Assembly (NCBI GenBank): GCA_002794775.1
Contig: NBAY01000015.1
Coordinates: forward strand, 248,001-312,000
DNA from: Porodaedalea pini
Taxonomy: Eukaryota; Basidiomycota; Agaricomycetes; Hymenochaetales; Hymenochaetaceae
DNA length: 64,000 nt
Direction: 5' to 3'
In this document: positions 32,312 through 44,361 of the stretch, one piece after another
Layout of the letters: the number at the start of each line of letters is the position of its first letter
Numbering within the stretch: the stretch's first letter is position 1
Made by a program: the position numbers and the translations under genes
Notes under the pieces: model-generated
Seen by the model: the letters and a program-made list of their open reading frames with translations, nothing else
Told to the model about the DNA's origin: nothing
The model's database searches: none

Positions 32312-34490
32312 TTACCACAGTATTAGAGCATGACGTACAAAGCACAGCAGAACAGAACGGACGAACAAATGTGAACGAAGAGAAGAAACAGAAGATGAAC
32401 ATCTACAGAAAGTTTTATCTACATACGTCCGGCTAAAAGAAAAGATGCACAGCAGAAATGCACAGAACAAAACAGAACATAAACGTGTCGCATTTGAATA
32501 GGAAGTAATCCAACAGTGCGATGATAGACAGACTGAACAGACGCGACGAAGACCAGCGAACAGTGAACAACGAAGGATGGACGATGAGCAATGTGTATTG
32601 TGTATTGTGAAGTCGAATGTACAATTGAATGTAACCCCTGAGCTCGACGTCGGCCAGAAACCTGTCCTCTGTCCTTGCCCTTGCCCTTGCCCTTGGCTCT
32701 GACTTTGAGTTTGCCTCACAGCGGCAGAGCTACTCCTCTTCCACCTACCCACACAAAAACCAACTCTCAGCACTCATAACTCATAAAAAACAAAAGAGGC
32801 AAAGCACTCACCGAGTCGGACTCATACCCAAGCCCGTACTCACGTTCGCATTCGTAGTCGGATTCGGATTCGGACTGGGTCCGTAGTACTGCATCTGCAC
32901 CTCCGGCGGCGCACCATACGGCATCCCCATCCCGCATTCCCGCTCTGCTGCCGCTTCTGATGATGATGCTGAAGCTAGTAGTGATTCTGTTGAGACTGAT
33001 AGGGTTGTTGTTGTTGGACGCCATCTGTCCCTGGCCTTGCGTGTATGCCTCCTGACCACGTACGCGACTCTGGTTCTGATTCTGCGAGTACGTGCCAGAG
33101 AACTGCGTACCCCCACCCAGCCCAACGCCGAGTTCCATCCCAGGCAATGGATCCGACACACGCGCTCAGCCGCCCATATCCATCTCGACGTCTGTCATCT
33201 CTGCGCCCCCGCTGGCTCCGCTGTCCATCGACGCTGATCCATATTCAAGGCCAGATCGGGATGAGAATGGGGATGGATAAGCGCAGGCACCTCCTCCACC
33301 TTCACCAAACCTGTCACGTACCCCTGCGCCTGTGCCTGTCCATAGAATCGCGACATGTATCCCTGGCCCTGACTCTCTCCCTGACCTTGTCCCTGGCCCA
33401 TATTCCGTGCCTGCGAAAGCGCAGAAAGCGGCTGCACGTCCCACTCCCCGCACCGCGGCGGACGCAGACGAGTACGGTGGATGCGCAGGATATCGATATC
33501 CATACGGTCCAATATTGTACGGTCCCGTCCCTCCCGCTCTTCCACTCGTCGTCCCTGCTCCCATCTCCATCCCGGTCCTCATACTGGAATCAGGCTCGCT
33601 CCTCGGTGCACCAATGCCTCTCGTCCTCGCCCTCGCTCTGGCCGCAGAAGACACGCCAACCGTACCCGCACCGGACTCAGATGCCGCAGGCCCACGTCGC
33701 ACGTAGGGTGGACGGAGGACCGAATTTGGGGCGACGGAGGTGGGTGATTTGGGATTCGTGTTAGTGTTGGTGCGCGATGCCATCTGCGAGAAGCCCGGTG
33801 TCGAACCCGTCGTCGACGTCGATCTAACCCTCCCGCGCCCCACGCGCATTGGCATTCCATACCGCTGCACCGCATACGGCGACTCCACGTCCGGCAAACG
33901 CAGCTCACGCTCGCTTTCGGTGTCGGTATCGTGGTCGACGTCCGCTGCCTCGTGCTCATTCTCGCGCTCATGATCGGGAGAATTGTTCGAGATTGAGGAA
34001 GAGATCATAGTCGTGCGAGCGGTCGTGATCTGGGGAGGCACGCGGCGTTGTGGAACGCAAAAGCGACACGGAGACGCGTGGGTGGATGTTTGTCGGGATG
34101 GAAGTCGGGGGTTTCTACGTGTGCGCGCTAGGTGTTGCACACAGGTATGTATTCAGAGCACGCACGGTAGCGTTCTCGAGCTGTTTTTCACCCACCGTCA
34201 ATACCTCTATAACAAACGAATAATAATAAATGAAACGCACATAATCAAACTGCTCTGCACTCCTCTACACCACACTCGGACCCAAGCACGCCGTCGACGC
34301 ATCCAACAACTCAACGCCCGCCTCTCATCTCCACTCGGTCGATCGCAAACCGGAAATCGACGCCGTACTTGCCGGAGACGGCGCGCTGGGCGGTGAAGAC
34401 GTAGAGAAGGCACGCCACGTATCGAACATGTGCGTGCAGTTGATTTTGATGGCGCGGCATGCGCGGGGAATGCGCGGGTTGACACTTCGG
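32312..34490 (-). pseudogene. Gln-rich protein, copy 1, frameshifted
   Basis: This copy matches the intact copy at 59.3-61.2 kb. An N-terminal block contains GKYGVDFRFAID. It is followed by a Ser/Thr/Arg-rich region with DTESERELRLPDVES, a GTGPYNIGPYGYRYPAHPPYSS segment, and Gly/Gln-rich sequence with VKVEEVPALIH. The final exon (WKRSSSAAVRQTQSQ) has an extended Gln-Gly run and lacks the stop used in the other copies. The frame changes near 34020, 33480 and 33160. Where the intact copy begins with ATG this copy has GTG. The function is unknown. The gene converges on NLR1 as part of a repeated two-gene unit. Confidence 0.6.
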
Positions 34491-35721
34491 GGAAGGAGGA
34501 CCCGGAGGGTTGTTTATCCTGGCGTTGCTGAGATTGGCGACGGAGACAAAAGCGTCACGTCCAGATAGACACGTATGCGATGTCCCATCGATGTCCAAGC
34601 TCAAGTCGTCGTCGTTCGTCGTCCACAGAGGAGGAGAGAAGACAGACGACTTAAGACTACGAGAGGCGTGTCCTGTGCGCAAGGAGCATTGGAGGAGTGG
34701 TTAGTAGATCACGGCCTCGTTCTCGCCTTTTCGCACGGATAGCACCCAATACTGTAGTGGCCAATAGTCGAACTGATAACCTCGACCGTTGACAAGTTCT
34801 CACCTTCAAGTCGATAAGTAAGAGTACTTGAACCCTGTCCCACAAATACACTCTATTTTATGTCGATAGGACAGATGGGCTGGCGGAAGAGGCGAATGAA
34901 CAAAGGTTGCCGATCGAACGACTAGTTCTTGTTAAGGAGCATCGATGTAGGCGTCCCTATTGAGTACGTAGTCCTTCCGATCTACTTTCTTGAAAACCTA
35001 CTACGGCCAAAGAGTCGACTGTTAGCCTCTGCGACCGTGTCAGAGTCAATCAGGTCGCTTGCACGCAAGTTTAAGATGAGTTGTTGGTTCGTGTTTGAAA
35101 TGGGGACGTAGATCCAACCGTTTTCGGAAAGGTCTCTCTTCGATCCAGCCTCTGCTATTTTATTTTCTCATCGAAGCTGGAATGACGTTTGCTCGTCGTT
35201 CATTTTATCATTCCCATATGCTGCCTCACTTTTGTTATTGAGAGTGTGTTAACCGTCAAATAAAAGGCATTCTTACATCCGACCTCTGGCTTCTTTTCCA
35301 CCCTCCACCCGCTGCTCTGGACATGCCAATCGAGCGTCTCACTTCATTGCAGCCTTCTTCCTCGCCTTTTCCCACTGCGTCTTCCAATACGAATCGGCGG
35401 TGGAGAATTAGTAAAGCGATTTGGGCTCGGCCCAGCCCTGACCTTCGAGCATAACGGCATGGGCCAGCTCACTTAATATCGCCAGTTTGGGTTCAACCAT
35501 CAAGTTGTGTGCAAACTGATACACGCCTCAGGTCACAAGCGCAGTCTAGCTATGCTTCGTCTCCGAGAAAGGACATACTATGGTTCAATCAGACATGTTC
35601 TAAGTTGTCCCGCAGTAAAATCGCAATCATTAATGTGCTTTTTATAGCTTCAGCATTGCTTTCAGGTCCGCGTGTTCAGCGGCGATAAATGGCTGTGCGA
35701 CGAGCTTGACCTCTCACCATC
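34491..35721. other. Intergenic region between units 1 and 2
   Basis: No gene is recognised. The segment 34821-35257 is a near-identical copy of 43372-43815, marking the boundary of the tandem duplication. The last 150 bp hold the NLR2 leader. The short frame repeated at both sites (60 codons) has no support as a gene beyond the duplication itself. Confidence 0.6.
34821..35257 (+). repeat. Duplication-boundary direct repeat, left copy
   Basis: About 437 bp are almost identical to 43372-43815, in the same orientation. The match runs from GAGTACTTGAACCC to GTTAACCGTC and diverges abruptly on both sides. The pair is offset by 8.56 kb, the unit length of the tandem array. Confidence 0.8.
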
Positions 35722-38700
35722 ATGTCCAACTACTACTTCTTAGAAGGTTTGACTTTGTGTTGCACATTCTCCTCTGCCTGACACATTCTGTAGTTCTGCG
35801 AGCTGAAGATGTCGTCTACAACAAGCCGTATTTCCACAGCAAGACACCGAGCCTTTACATCAAGGCGCTGATTGGCGATGATGTCAAGGAGACGCGGGCG
35901 ATCCAGAAAATGTCGCCAAGTTGGAACGAAACGCTCATGTTGTCAGTGTTGTCGCTCATTTGGCTTCTGAAATCTTGACTGAATTTCTATCGTAGTCCGT
36001 ACCTGGAGGCGACTATGGTCCTCAAGATCGAATTATACCACAAATCCTCACTTTTATCAGACCTCTGTATCGGACATAGCAAAATAGGGCTCATCGAACT
36101 ATTGCAGAAGTGCATTGGCGGAGAAGGTATGCTTCGGTCGAGTTTGACATGATATAGAACTGAATTGCAATGTAAATAATAGAATTCCAGCTAACCTTAC
36201 GACCGCCGGCTAATCAATCGGCGACATCCAAAACCGGTGTTGTCTTTTTACGCCTTGCGGTCAACGATGAGGTGTCTAGCGTCCGCGATGCTCTTAGCAG
36301 TGCTCGGCAGGATGTTGAGCAGCGTGGAATCATGCGGACCGCAGACAGAGGAAACGTGGTAGTTGACTTCATTCACTCACTGGGTAACGGTGCCGATGCG
36401 TACAAAGCTATGGGAAATCTTTGCACGAAGTTGGATATCTATGTAGAGTTTTTAAGTGAAATCTCTGAGGTAAATCTTTGTTTTTTAGCGCGCAGGTCAA
36501 CATCGCTGAGTATAATCAGATTCATCCATACCTGAATGCGGCTTGGAAAGTGGCCTCAGCTCTGTACAATGTAAGCACTAAGTACGAACGGCGGCACAAA
36601 TCTTTCATATCCTGTCTCCGGACAGAGCATTTCAAAGCAGATCAAATGTGACAAGAAGGCCGTCGACCTCCTGTGTACAATGGAAGATGCATTCTCCTTT
36701 GTCCTCGACACCCAGTCGCTTCCCAACAAATCTTCGAATCTCGAGCAAACCATAATCAAACTTTTGAAGCAAGCAACCGAGTGTTGTTTGTTTCTTAGGC
36801 GATATGCCCGCCATGGGTTCACTGGTACGTTTGCATTCTTCACCAGGCGTTCGCCCGAGGATAACCTTTTTCAACAGGGCGGATGTTAACTTCAGGCAAC
36901 AACCTAAAGATAGACGAATTTGCCAAGTCTTTCGTCGATCTGAAAAATGCAATCGATTCGGATCTCATTCTCAACACAACTATTCTAGGTGCACAAATGT
37001 ATCAATGGGTCGAAGCTTTGCGTAAGTGTATGTTGAATGCCGTGACTAAGCTCCGCTAAACTTCGCAAAACCAGATCTCAAGGACAAACTTGACCCTCGT
37101 CAACTGAATGCTTTCGACCGTCCCCGATGCCTTCCTGGGACACGTGTCGAAATACGAAACCAGATTATCGGCTGGTTCTTTTCGGAAACTATTCAGAATA
37201 CGCTTTGGCTATATGGTGTGGCCGGGTCTGGGAAAAGTACCGTCACGATGACCATCGCGAGGGACTTACAGGATATGTCTCGCCTCGGATGCTTCCTATT
37301 TTTTGTACGAGGAAAGAGCGAGCCAGATTCCTTGATACGAACCATTGCGTACAATCTTGCTTCCTTTGATTCTTCTATCGCCCCGTTCTTCCTGACTGCT
37401 ATTGAGCGAAATCGCAATATCGCATTAGCGCCAGCCGAGGACCAGTTCGAGCAGCTCCTCTTGCGACCACTTATTTCAGCTGCACCCTCCGTCCAAGGGC
37501 CCATCGTAATCATCCTCGGTGCTCTGGACGAGTGCGGTACTCCTCATGATAGGCAGAGGCTGATGCAGCTTTTTCGGGACAAGCTTTGGGAAGTGCCTCC
37601 GAAGTTCCGGTTCCTCATCACAAGTCGACGAGAACCCGACATTGTCGAGGCGTTGTCAACTCAGCCACTTTTTGTCCGCTCAATCGAATTGGACTACACG
37701 TCGGCAGCTAGTCGAGCTGATGTTCATCGATACATTTGCCGTGAGATGAATCGAATCGTTCGCGCCCGGTTGCGCGTACCACCAGAATGGCCATGGGACA
37801 CGAATATGACAGTTCTTGACAAGGCAGCAGATGGGCTATTCATTTGGGCATCGACGGCTGTGAAATTGGTCTCAGGGAGTGACGATCCATTCAGAAAACT
37901 CGAGGAACTGGTTGCAGATTCACGTAGGCTGGTACGTCTCGACCTCTCTGACCTATATAGCGCCGTTCTTCGAAGTTCGGGAATCAATTGGGACGACGAA
38001 ATATCGAGGACCCGATTTTCACAAGTCTTTGGTCTAATCCTCACTTGCGAGGTTCCTCCGATGGACACCTTCATTGACTTCGCTCTGAGGTTCCCTCCCG
38101 AGAGATCGTCGAGCCTCATTCTCTCGAAGTTACAGTGCCTGCTTTCGTATTCACCTGATGCTCCTGTCCGCCTTTTCCACACTTCGTTCTACGATTACCT
38201 CACATCACCGGATCGAAAGAGCGATCCCTGGTACATCGAACTTCCTATGTCTAGGAAGCCATTAAATCTCGCTATGCCGTGTTTTGAGACGATGAAGGTG
38301 GAGCTTAGGTTCAACGTATGCGATATCGAGACGTCATATCTGCCGAATAGCCACATCCCCGGACTGCAAGATCGCATCAAAACAAACATAACACCAAACT
38401 TGGCTTACAGCTGCCGTGCATGGGTTCATCATCTTCGTGAAGCCTCGTTTACACCTACATTACTGGAAGAACTATCCGACTTTCTCCATAACCGGTTTTT
38501 GTTCTGGCTTGAAGTATTGAGCCTTACTGGCGAGCTCGATGTCGCTGGTCCACTATTGGATGCCGCTCAATCATGGACTACGGTGAGAAGACATTTACGT
38601 CGATATAGTTTGAGCCATATCGCTGACCATGAAGTAGGAACACGACGCTAGAACTTCAGCTTTCCTGGAGAGCGCCCGCGTACTAGTCGATTCATTTTTG

Positions 38701-40145
38701 CCATCGATCTCGAAAAGCACACCGCACATCTCTATGTTTCCATGCTTGCTTTTATGTCAGACGGGACAGAGATTTCAGATCATCTCAGAAAGCATTCATC
38801 TTCGCTAGTCCATGTAGATCGAAGAGGAGCCCAAAAGGAGTCAGCAGAATTCGAGACTTTTGAAGGACACACGGACGGGGTCTTCTGCGTTGGCTTCTCG
38901 CTTGATGGCGGCCGAATCGTCTCAGGCTTCAGCGATGAGACTATCAGAGTGTGGGATGCAGAGAGCGGGCAGTACGTACCCTCCGAAGGACACACGTACG
39001 GGGTCATGTCCGTTGCATTCTCGCCTGATGGCGAGCGAATCGTCTCAGGCTCCTTCGATGAGACTATCAGAGTCTGGGATGCAGAGCACGGGCAGCTCGT
39101 CTCTGGACCCTTCAGAGGACACATGGACTGTGTCCAGTCCGTTGCCTTCTCGCCTGATGGCAAGCAAATCGTCTCAGGCTCCGGCGATGATACTATAAGA
39201 GTGTGGGATGCAGAGAACGGGCAGCTCGTCTCTGGACCCTTCAAAGGACACACGGGCGGGGTCCATTCCGTTGGCTTCTCGCCCGATGGCAACCGAATCG
39301 TCTCAGGCTCCTACGATGAGACTATCAGAGTCTGGGACGCAGGGAACGGCCAGCTTGTCTCTGGACCCTTCGAAGGACACATGGGCATGGTCTGGTCCGT
39401 TTCGTTCTCGCCTGATGGCAACCGAATTGTCTCAGGCTCCTTCGATAAGACTATCAGAGTCTGGGATGCAGAAAACGGGCAGCTCGTCTCTGGACCCTTC
39501 AGAGGACACACGGGCGGGGTCGAGTCCGTTGCATTCTCGCCCGATGGCAACCGAATCATCTCAGGCTCCGACGATAAGACTATCAGGGTCTGGGATGCGG
39601 AAAACGGGCAGCTCGTCTCTGGACCCTTCAGAGGACACACGGGCGGGGTCGAGTCCGTTGCATTCTCGCCTGATGGCAACCGAATCATCTCAGGCTCCGA
39701 CGATAAGACTATCAGAGTGTGGGATGCAGAAAACGGGCAGCTCGTCTCTGGACCCTTCAAAGGACACACGGGCTGGGTCCGGTCCGTTGCATTCTCGCCC
39801 GATGGCAACCGAATCGTCTCAGGCTCCTCCGATAGGACTATCAGAGTATGGGATGCAGAGAAAGAGAAGGATGCTCGTCAGACTACCGGAAGGACCTCGA
39901 GCAGCATGTCTACTATAGGGCCATCGGCTCACAACGTTCCTTTAACCAATTGGACTTTGGCCGAAGATGGGTGGATATTGAGTGGTGAAGGAGAGCTCCT
40001 CTTATGGGTCCCTAAAGATCTTCGACGGACGCTCTGGCGCCCCCGAAACACGGCAGTCTTCAGTTGCGAGTTTTCGACTAGGTTGGACTTCACGAATGCT
40101 GCGCTCGGGGAGGGTTGGCAGGAGTGCTTTAGGCCTCCGGCGTAA
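35722..40145 (+). pseudogene. NLR2: C2-NACHT-WD40 protein, Walker B altered and frameshifted
   Basis: The architecture matches NLR1: MSNYYFLE start, C2-like exons (SPSWNETLM), a helical linker, NACHT with GVAGSGKST at about 37214-37240, the arm with LFHTSFYDYLTSPDR, then eight WD40 repeats and the tail RPRNTAVFSCEF. Two defects stand out. The Walker B aspartate is glycine (IILGALDEC; GGT at 37518-37520, where NLR1 and NLR3 have GAT). The linker also carries two extra bases (CT near 38731) relative to both paralogues, putting the WD40 block out of frame with the most consistent intron model (38583-38670). The NACHT frame stays open for about 475 codons. I call it a probable pseudogene, but an alternative splice form cannot be excluded. 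A tract of about 900 bp is nearly identical to NLR3. Confidence 0.78.
38859..39870 (+). repeat. Eight tandem WD40 repeat units in NLR2
   Basis: Units of 129 bp (the first is shorter) encode the same WD40 consensus as in NLR1. Units 6 and 7 encode identical proteins (GHTGGVESVAFSPDGNRI...) and are almost identical as DNA, showing recent unit duplication or conversion. The repeat count differs between paralogues: 6, 8 and 5. Confidence 0.9.
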
Positions 40146-41104
40146 TTAGTTTTTGAGCTGTTCATAAAACAAACGCACGTCTTGTCGGTATATATTACTT
40201 AAGTGTATAGAAAGCGAGTGTTTTCAATCTGGAGAGGTAAATCACTTTCGTTTACAAAGCACGATAGCATTTCGAGTAGCGCATCAACTCAACAACGGAG
40301 ACAGATATTACGTCTGCCACCGCCCGCCCGCCCGCCCTCTCCTTCCCATTCGACAAATCTCGCATAGGTAACAAATTATCTCTCGCTATTAGAGTGCACG
40401 GAAATACTGAAAGAGGCTCGAAAGGAGGGAAATGAGAAGGGGAAGTGAGCACTTTCCTGCTGCTTGGTTTTATACTTGATCTTCTTCGCGCTTCCTCCGT
40501 TGTTCCGATACATTGATTTCGGACAGCTCATGATGATGGACGATAGCGAGCACGTTCGTTACTCCTCTTATTTCAGTCGATATTCTGCGTGTAATGTCGT
40601 CGGGACGCAGCATTCAGTATCCATAGATCTATCAATCAATTCGCATACGCGTGTATTGTATTATCACAGTATCACCAGCACAGTGTACATAACAAAACAG
40701 AACAGAACGAATGAACAGTCGGGACGGAACAGGAACGAAGAGAGAAAAGAAAGGATGAAGTTCTACAGAGACTTGTATCTACGTACGTCCGACTAGAACA
40801 GAATGAAGAGACGAACAGCAGTAATGCGCGGAATGGAACAGAACAGAAAGGTGCATTTGAGTACCGCGTACGCGTAACAGAGCATTGATCAAGGTAGTGA
40901 ACGAACGCGAACGGTGAACAAAGTCAATTGTGAAGTCGAGAATACAACTAAACCTCAACTTAGGCTATCTCGCAGCCTCCCTTTCGCGATAAGTCCCGAC
41001 CCAGTGCTTCCGCGATTCACGATTTCACAACGTATCCATCCTCTCCACCCTCTCAGATCCCAACTCGCCAAATCATTTTATCATCATCGTCAAAGTATCA
41101 AGGG
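40146..41104. other. Spacer between convergent NLR2 and Gln-rich gene
   Basis: This spacer is similar to 58303-59257 over most of its length, including a GAACGAAGAGAGAAA-type segment and a CGTATCCATC-type segment. It likely holds 3' untranslated regions. No gene is recognised. Confidence 0.5.
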
Positions 41105-43010
41105 TCAGAGCCCATTCCGCAAATCCGACGTCGGCCAAAATCCCGTCCTATGTCCTTGCCCTTGATTCTGAGTCTGACTTTGAATTTGCTTCACAGCGGT
41201 AGAACTACTCCCCTTCCACCTATCCCATGCGAAAGTCAACTTTCAACATTCATTGCACACAAGACGCATCAGAGAATACTCACCGAGTCGGACTCATACT
41301 CAAACCCGCACTCGCATTCGTACTCGCACTCGCACTCAGATTCGGATTCGGATTTGGACTCGGACTGGGTCCGTAGTACTGCATCTGCAGCTCCGGCGGC
41401 GCACCATACGGCATCCCCATTCCCGCATTTCCGTTCTGCTGCTGCTGTTGCTGCTGCTGAAGCGGGTAGTGGTTCTGCTGAGACTGATAGGATTGTTGTT
41501 GTTGTTGGTACGTCGTCTGTCCTTGCCCCTGCCCCTGCGAGTACGTCTCTTGACCACGTACGCGAATCTGATTCTGATTCTGCGAGTACGAGCTAGAGAA
41601 CTGCGCAGCCCCACCCATCCTGACGCCGAGTTCCATCCCAGGTAATGGAACCGACACACGCGCCCAGCCGCCCATATCCATGTCCATCTCGACGTCTGTC
41701 ATCTCTGCGCCTCCGCCGCCGCCGTCTATCGATGCCGTCACGGGCCAGCGCTGGTCCATATTCGAGGTCGGATCGGGATGAGAGTGGGAGTGGATAAGCG
41801 CAGGCACCTCCTCCACCTTCACCAGACCTGTCGCGTACCCCTGCGCCTGTGCCTGTCCATGGAATCGCGACGTGTATCCCTGGCCCTGGCCCTGGCCCTC
41901 TCCCTGTCCATGGCTCTGCACATGTGATTGCGCCTGGCCCAGACCCTGTGCCTGTGAAAGCGCAGAAAGCGGCTGCACGTTCTCACTTCCCTGCGTCGCG
42001 GCGGACGCGGAAGAGTACGGCGGGTGCGCAGGATATCGATACCCATACGGTCCAATATTATACGGTCCCGTCCCTCCCGGTCCTCCACTTGCCGTCCCTG
42101 CTCCCTGCTCCCTGCTCCCATCCCCGTTCTCATACTAGAATCAGGCTCGCTCCTCGGCGCACCAATGCCTCTCGTCCTCGCCCTCGCTCTGGCCGCAGAA
42201 GACACGCCAACCGTACCCGCGCCGGGCTCAGATGCCGCAGGCCCATGTCGCACGTAGGGCGGAGGGAGGGCGGAATTTGGGGCGACGGTGGTGAGTGATT
42301 TGGGATTGGGATTGGTGTTGGTGTTGGTGCGCGATGCGACCTGCGAGAAGCCCGGTGTCGAACCCGTCGTCGACCGAACCCTTCCCCGCCCCACGCGCAT
42401 CGGCATCAGCAGCGCAAACAGCGACTCCACGTCCGACAAACGCAGCTCACGCTCGCTTTCGGTGTCGATGTCGTGGTCGACGTCCGCGTCCGGCGGCGCT
42501 GCCTCGTGCTCATTCTCGCGCTTATGGTCGGAGAATTGTTCGAGGTTAAGGAAGGGATCATGGTCGTGCGAGCGGTCGTGATCTGGGGAGGCGCGCGGTG
42601 TTGTGTGGAGCGAGGGCGACACGGAGGCGCATGGGTGGATGCTTGTAGGAGTGGAAGTCGGGAATTTCTGCGTATGCGCGCTGGGCGTGGCACACGCGCA
42701 CGTATTCAGAGCACGCACGGTCGCATTCTCGAGCTGTTGTCCACCCGTCGTCAATACCTCCAGAAAAAAGAAAAGTAGGAAAAAATCGAAACGCACATAA
42801 TCGAATTGCTCCACACTCCTCTTCACCACACTCGGACCCAAACACGCCGACACAGCATCCAACAACCTCAACGCCTGCTTCTCATCTCCACTCGGCTCGA
42901 TCGCAAACCGGAAGTCGACGCTGTACTTGCTGGAGACGGCGCGCTGGGCGGCGAAGGACGCGGAGAAGGCGCGCTATGCGTTGAACGTGTGCGTACAATT
43001 GACCTTTGAT
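41105..43010 (-). pseudogene. Gln-rich protein, copy 2, frameshifted
   Basis: This copy is close to the copy at 59.3 kb. A TAG interrupts the N-terminal block (after THTFNA, where the intact copy has TGG). The middle is open from LLDAVSACLGPSVV through RELRLSDVES to SSMRTGMGAG, where a frame change near 42110 occurs in a short repeated CCCTGCTC-type sequence. The C-terminal 230 residues are then open again: LSALSQAQGLGQAQS, VKVEEVPALIH, MADVEMDMDMGG-like acid repeats, and Gln runs of up to eight. The last exon (WKGSSSAAVKQIQSQ type) ends at the same stop as copy 3. Function is unknown. Confidence 0.6.
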
Positions 43011-44361
43011 AACGCGGAATGGGCGGGGAATGCGGGGGTTGACACTTCGGGGAAGATGGTTCCGGAGGGTTGTTTATCCTGGCATTGCTAGGATTGGCGA
43101 CGGAGGCAAAAGCATCAAGTCTAGACAGGCACGTATGCGATGTCCCATCGATGTCCAAGCTCAAGTGGTCGTTGTTCGTCGTCGACAGGGAGGTGAGAAG
43201 GCAGACGGCTTAAGACGGTTAGAGGCATGTCCTGCGCGCAGGGAGCATTTGGAGGAGTGGTCAGTAGATCACGGCCTCGTTCTCGCCTCATCGCATGGAT
43301 AGCACCCAATAGCGGCCAATAGACGAACTGATAACCTCGTCCGTTGACAAGTGCTTCCCTTCAACTCGATAAGAGTACTTGAACCCTGTCCCACAAATAC
43401 ACTCTATTTTATGTCGATAGGACAGATGGGCTGGCGGAAGATGCGAATGAACAAAGGTTGCCGATTGTCAACCAAACGACTGGTACTTGCTGAGGAGCAT
43501 CGATGTAGGCGTCCCTATTGAGTACGTAGTCCTTCCGATCTACTTTCTTGAAAACCTACTACGGCCAAAGAGTCGACTGTTAGCCTCTGCGACCGTGTCA
43601 GAGTCAATCAGGTCGCTTGCACGCAAGTTTAAGATGAGTTGTTGGTTCGTGTTTGAAATGGGGACGTAGATCCAACCGTTTTCGGAAAGGTCTCTCTTCG
43701 ATCCAGCCTCTGCTATTTTATTTTCTCATCGAAGCTGGAATGACGCTTGCTCGTCGTTCATTTTATCATTCCCATATGCTGCCTCACTTTTGTTATTGAG
43801 AGTAAGTTAACCGTCGAACAGGCAATTTTACAACCGACCTCCTCCACCAGTCAATGGGGCCGCTGCACTGGACACCTGTGCGAAGCGCCTCGCTGCATTA
43901 ATTACCGCTCCTTCCTCCTTCCTCACCTTCTCCCACCGCATCTTCCACACCAAATTCCAACTCCGCAATGCCGTACTTAAGTCTCAAAATCTGAGGCCGA
44001 TGGTAGTGGTGAAGAAGCAGGAAATGGATAAAATGGATCAACACCGTGGGCACGGCCCAGCTGACCTTCGAGCATAGCGCCATGGGCCACCTTCTTTAAT
44101 ATCATCAGTTTGAGGTCATCCAACAGCCCCGACAGGTTGTGAGCAAACTGATACACGCCTCAGGTCACAAGTGCTCTAACTGTGCTTCGTCCTCTCATCT
44201 CCGAGCAAGGACCTTCTGTGGTTCAATCACTTATCGGGAAGATTACAGCTTTCAGCCTCATCGATCGATCATCAATGTGCTTTTTATAGCTTCAACATGC
44301 TTTCAGGTCGTGTGTTCAGCAAGGATGAATGGCTCTGCGACGAGCTTGACCTCTTACCATC
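43011..44361. other. Intergenic region between units 2 and 3
   Basis: It contains the right copy of the boundary repeat (43372-43815) and the NLR3 leader with TTTTTATAGCTTCAA. No gene is recognised. Confidence 0.6.
43372..43815 (+). repeat. Duplication-boundary direct repeat, right copy
   Basis: This is near-identical to 34821-35257 (see that entry). The very high identity compared with the diverged genes on either side suggests recent conversion or a recent exchange at this point. Confidence 0.8.

Noticed and set aside
32660..32705. CRISPR-like short repeats (GGCAAG/CCTTGCC hexamers)
   Set aside because: They are codon repeats encoding a Gln-Gly run in the last exon of the Gln-rich gene; there are no spacers and this is a eukaryotic locus.
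33045..33764. A 239-codon plus-strand frame in the Gln-rich locus
   Set aside because: It is the antisense of the Gln-rich gene. The equivalent frame is not conserved at 41.3 or 59.6 kb, whereas the minus-strand protein is.
34929..35111. A 60-codon frame identical at 34929 and 43487
   Set aside because: Identity is explained by the near-identical boundary repeat that contains it. There is no domain, no start context and no third copy in frame.
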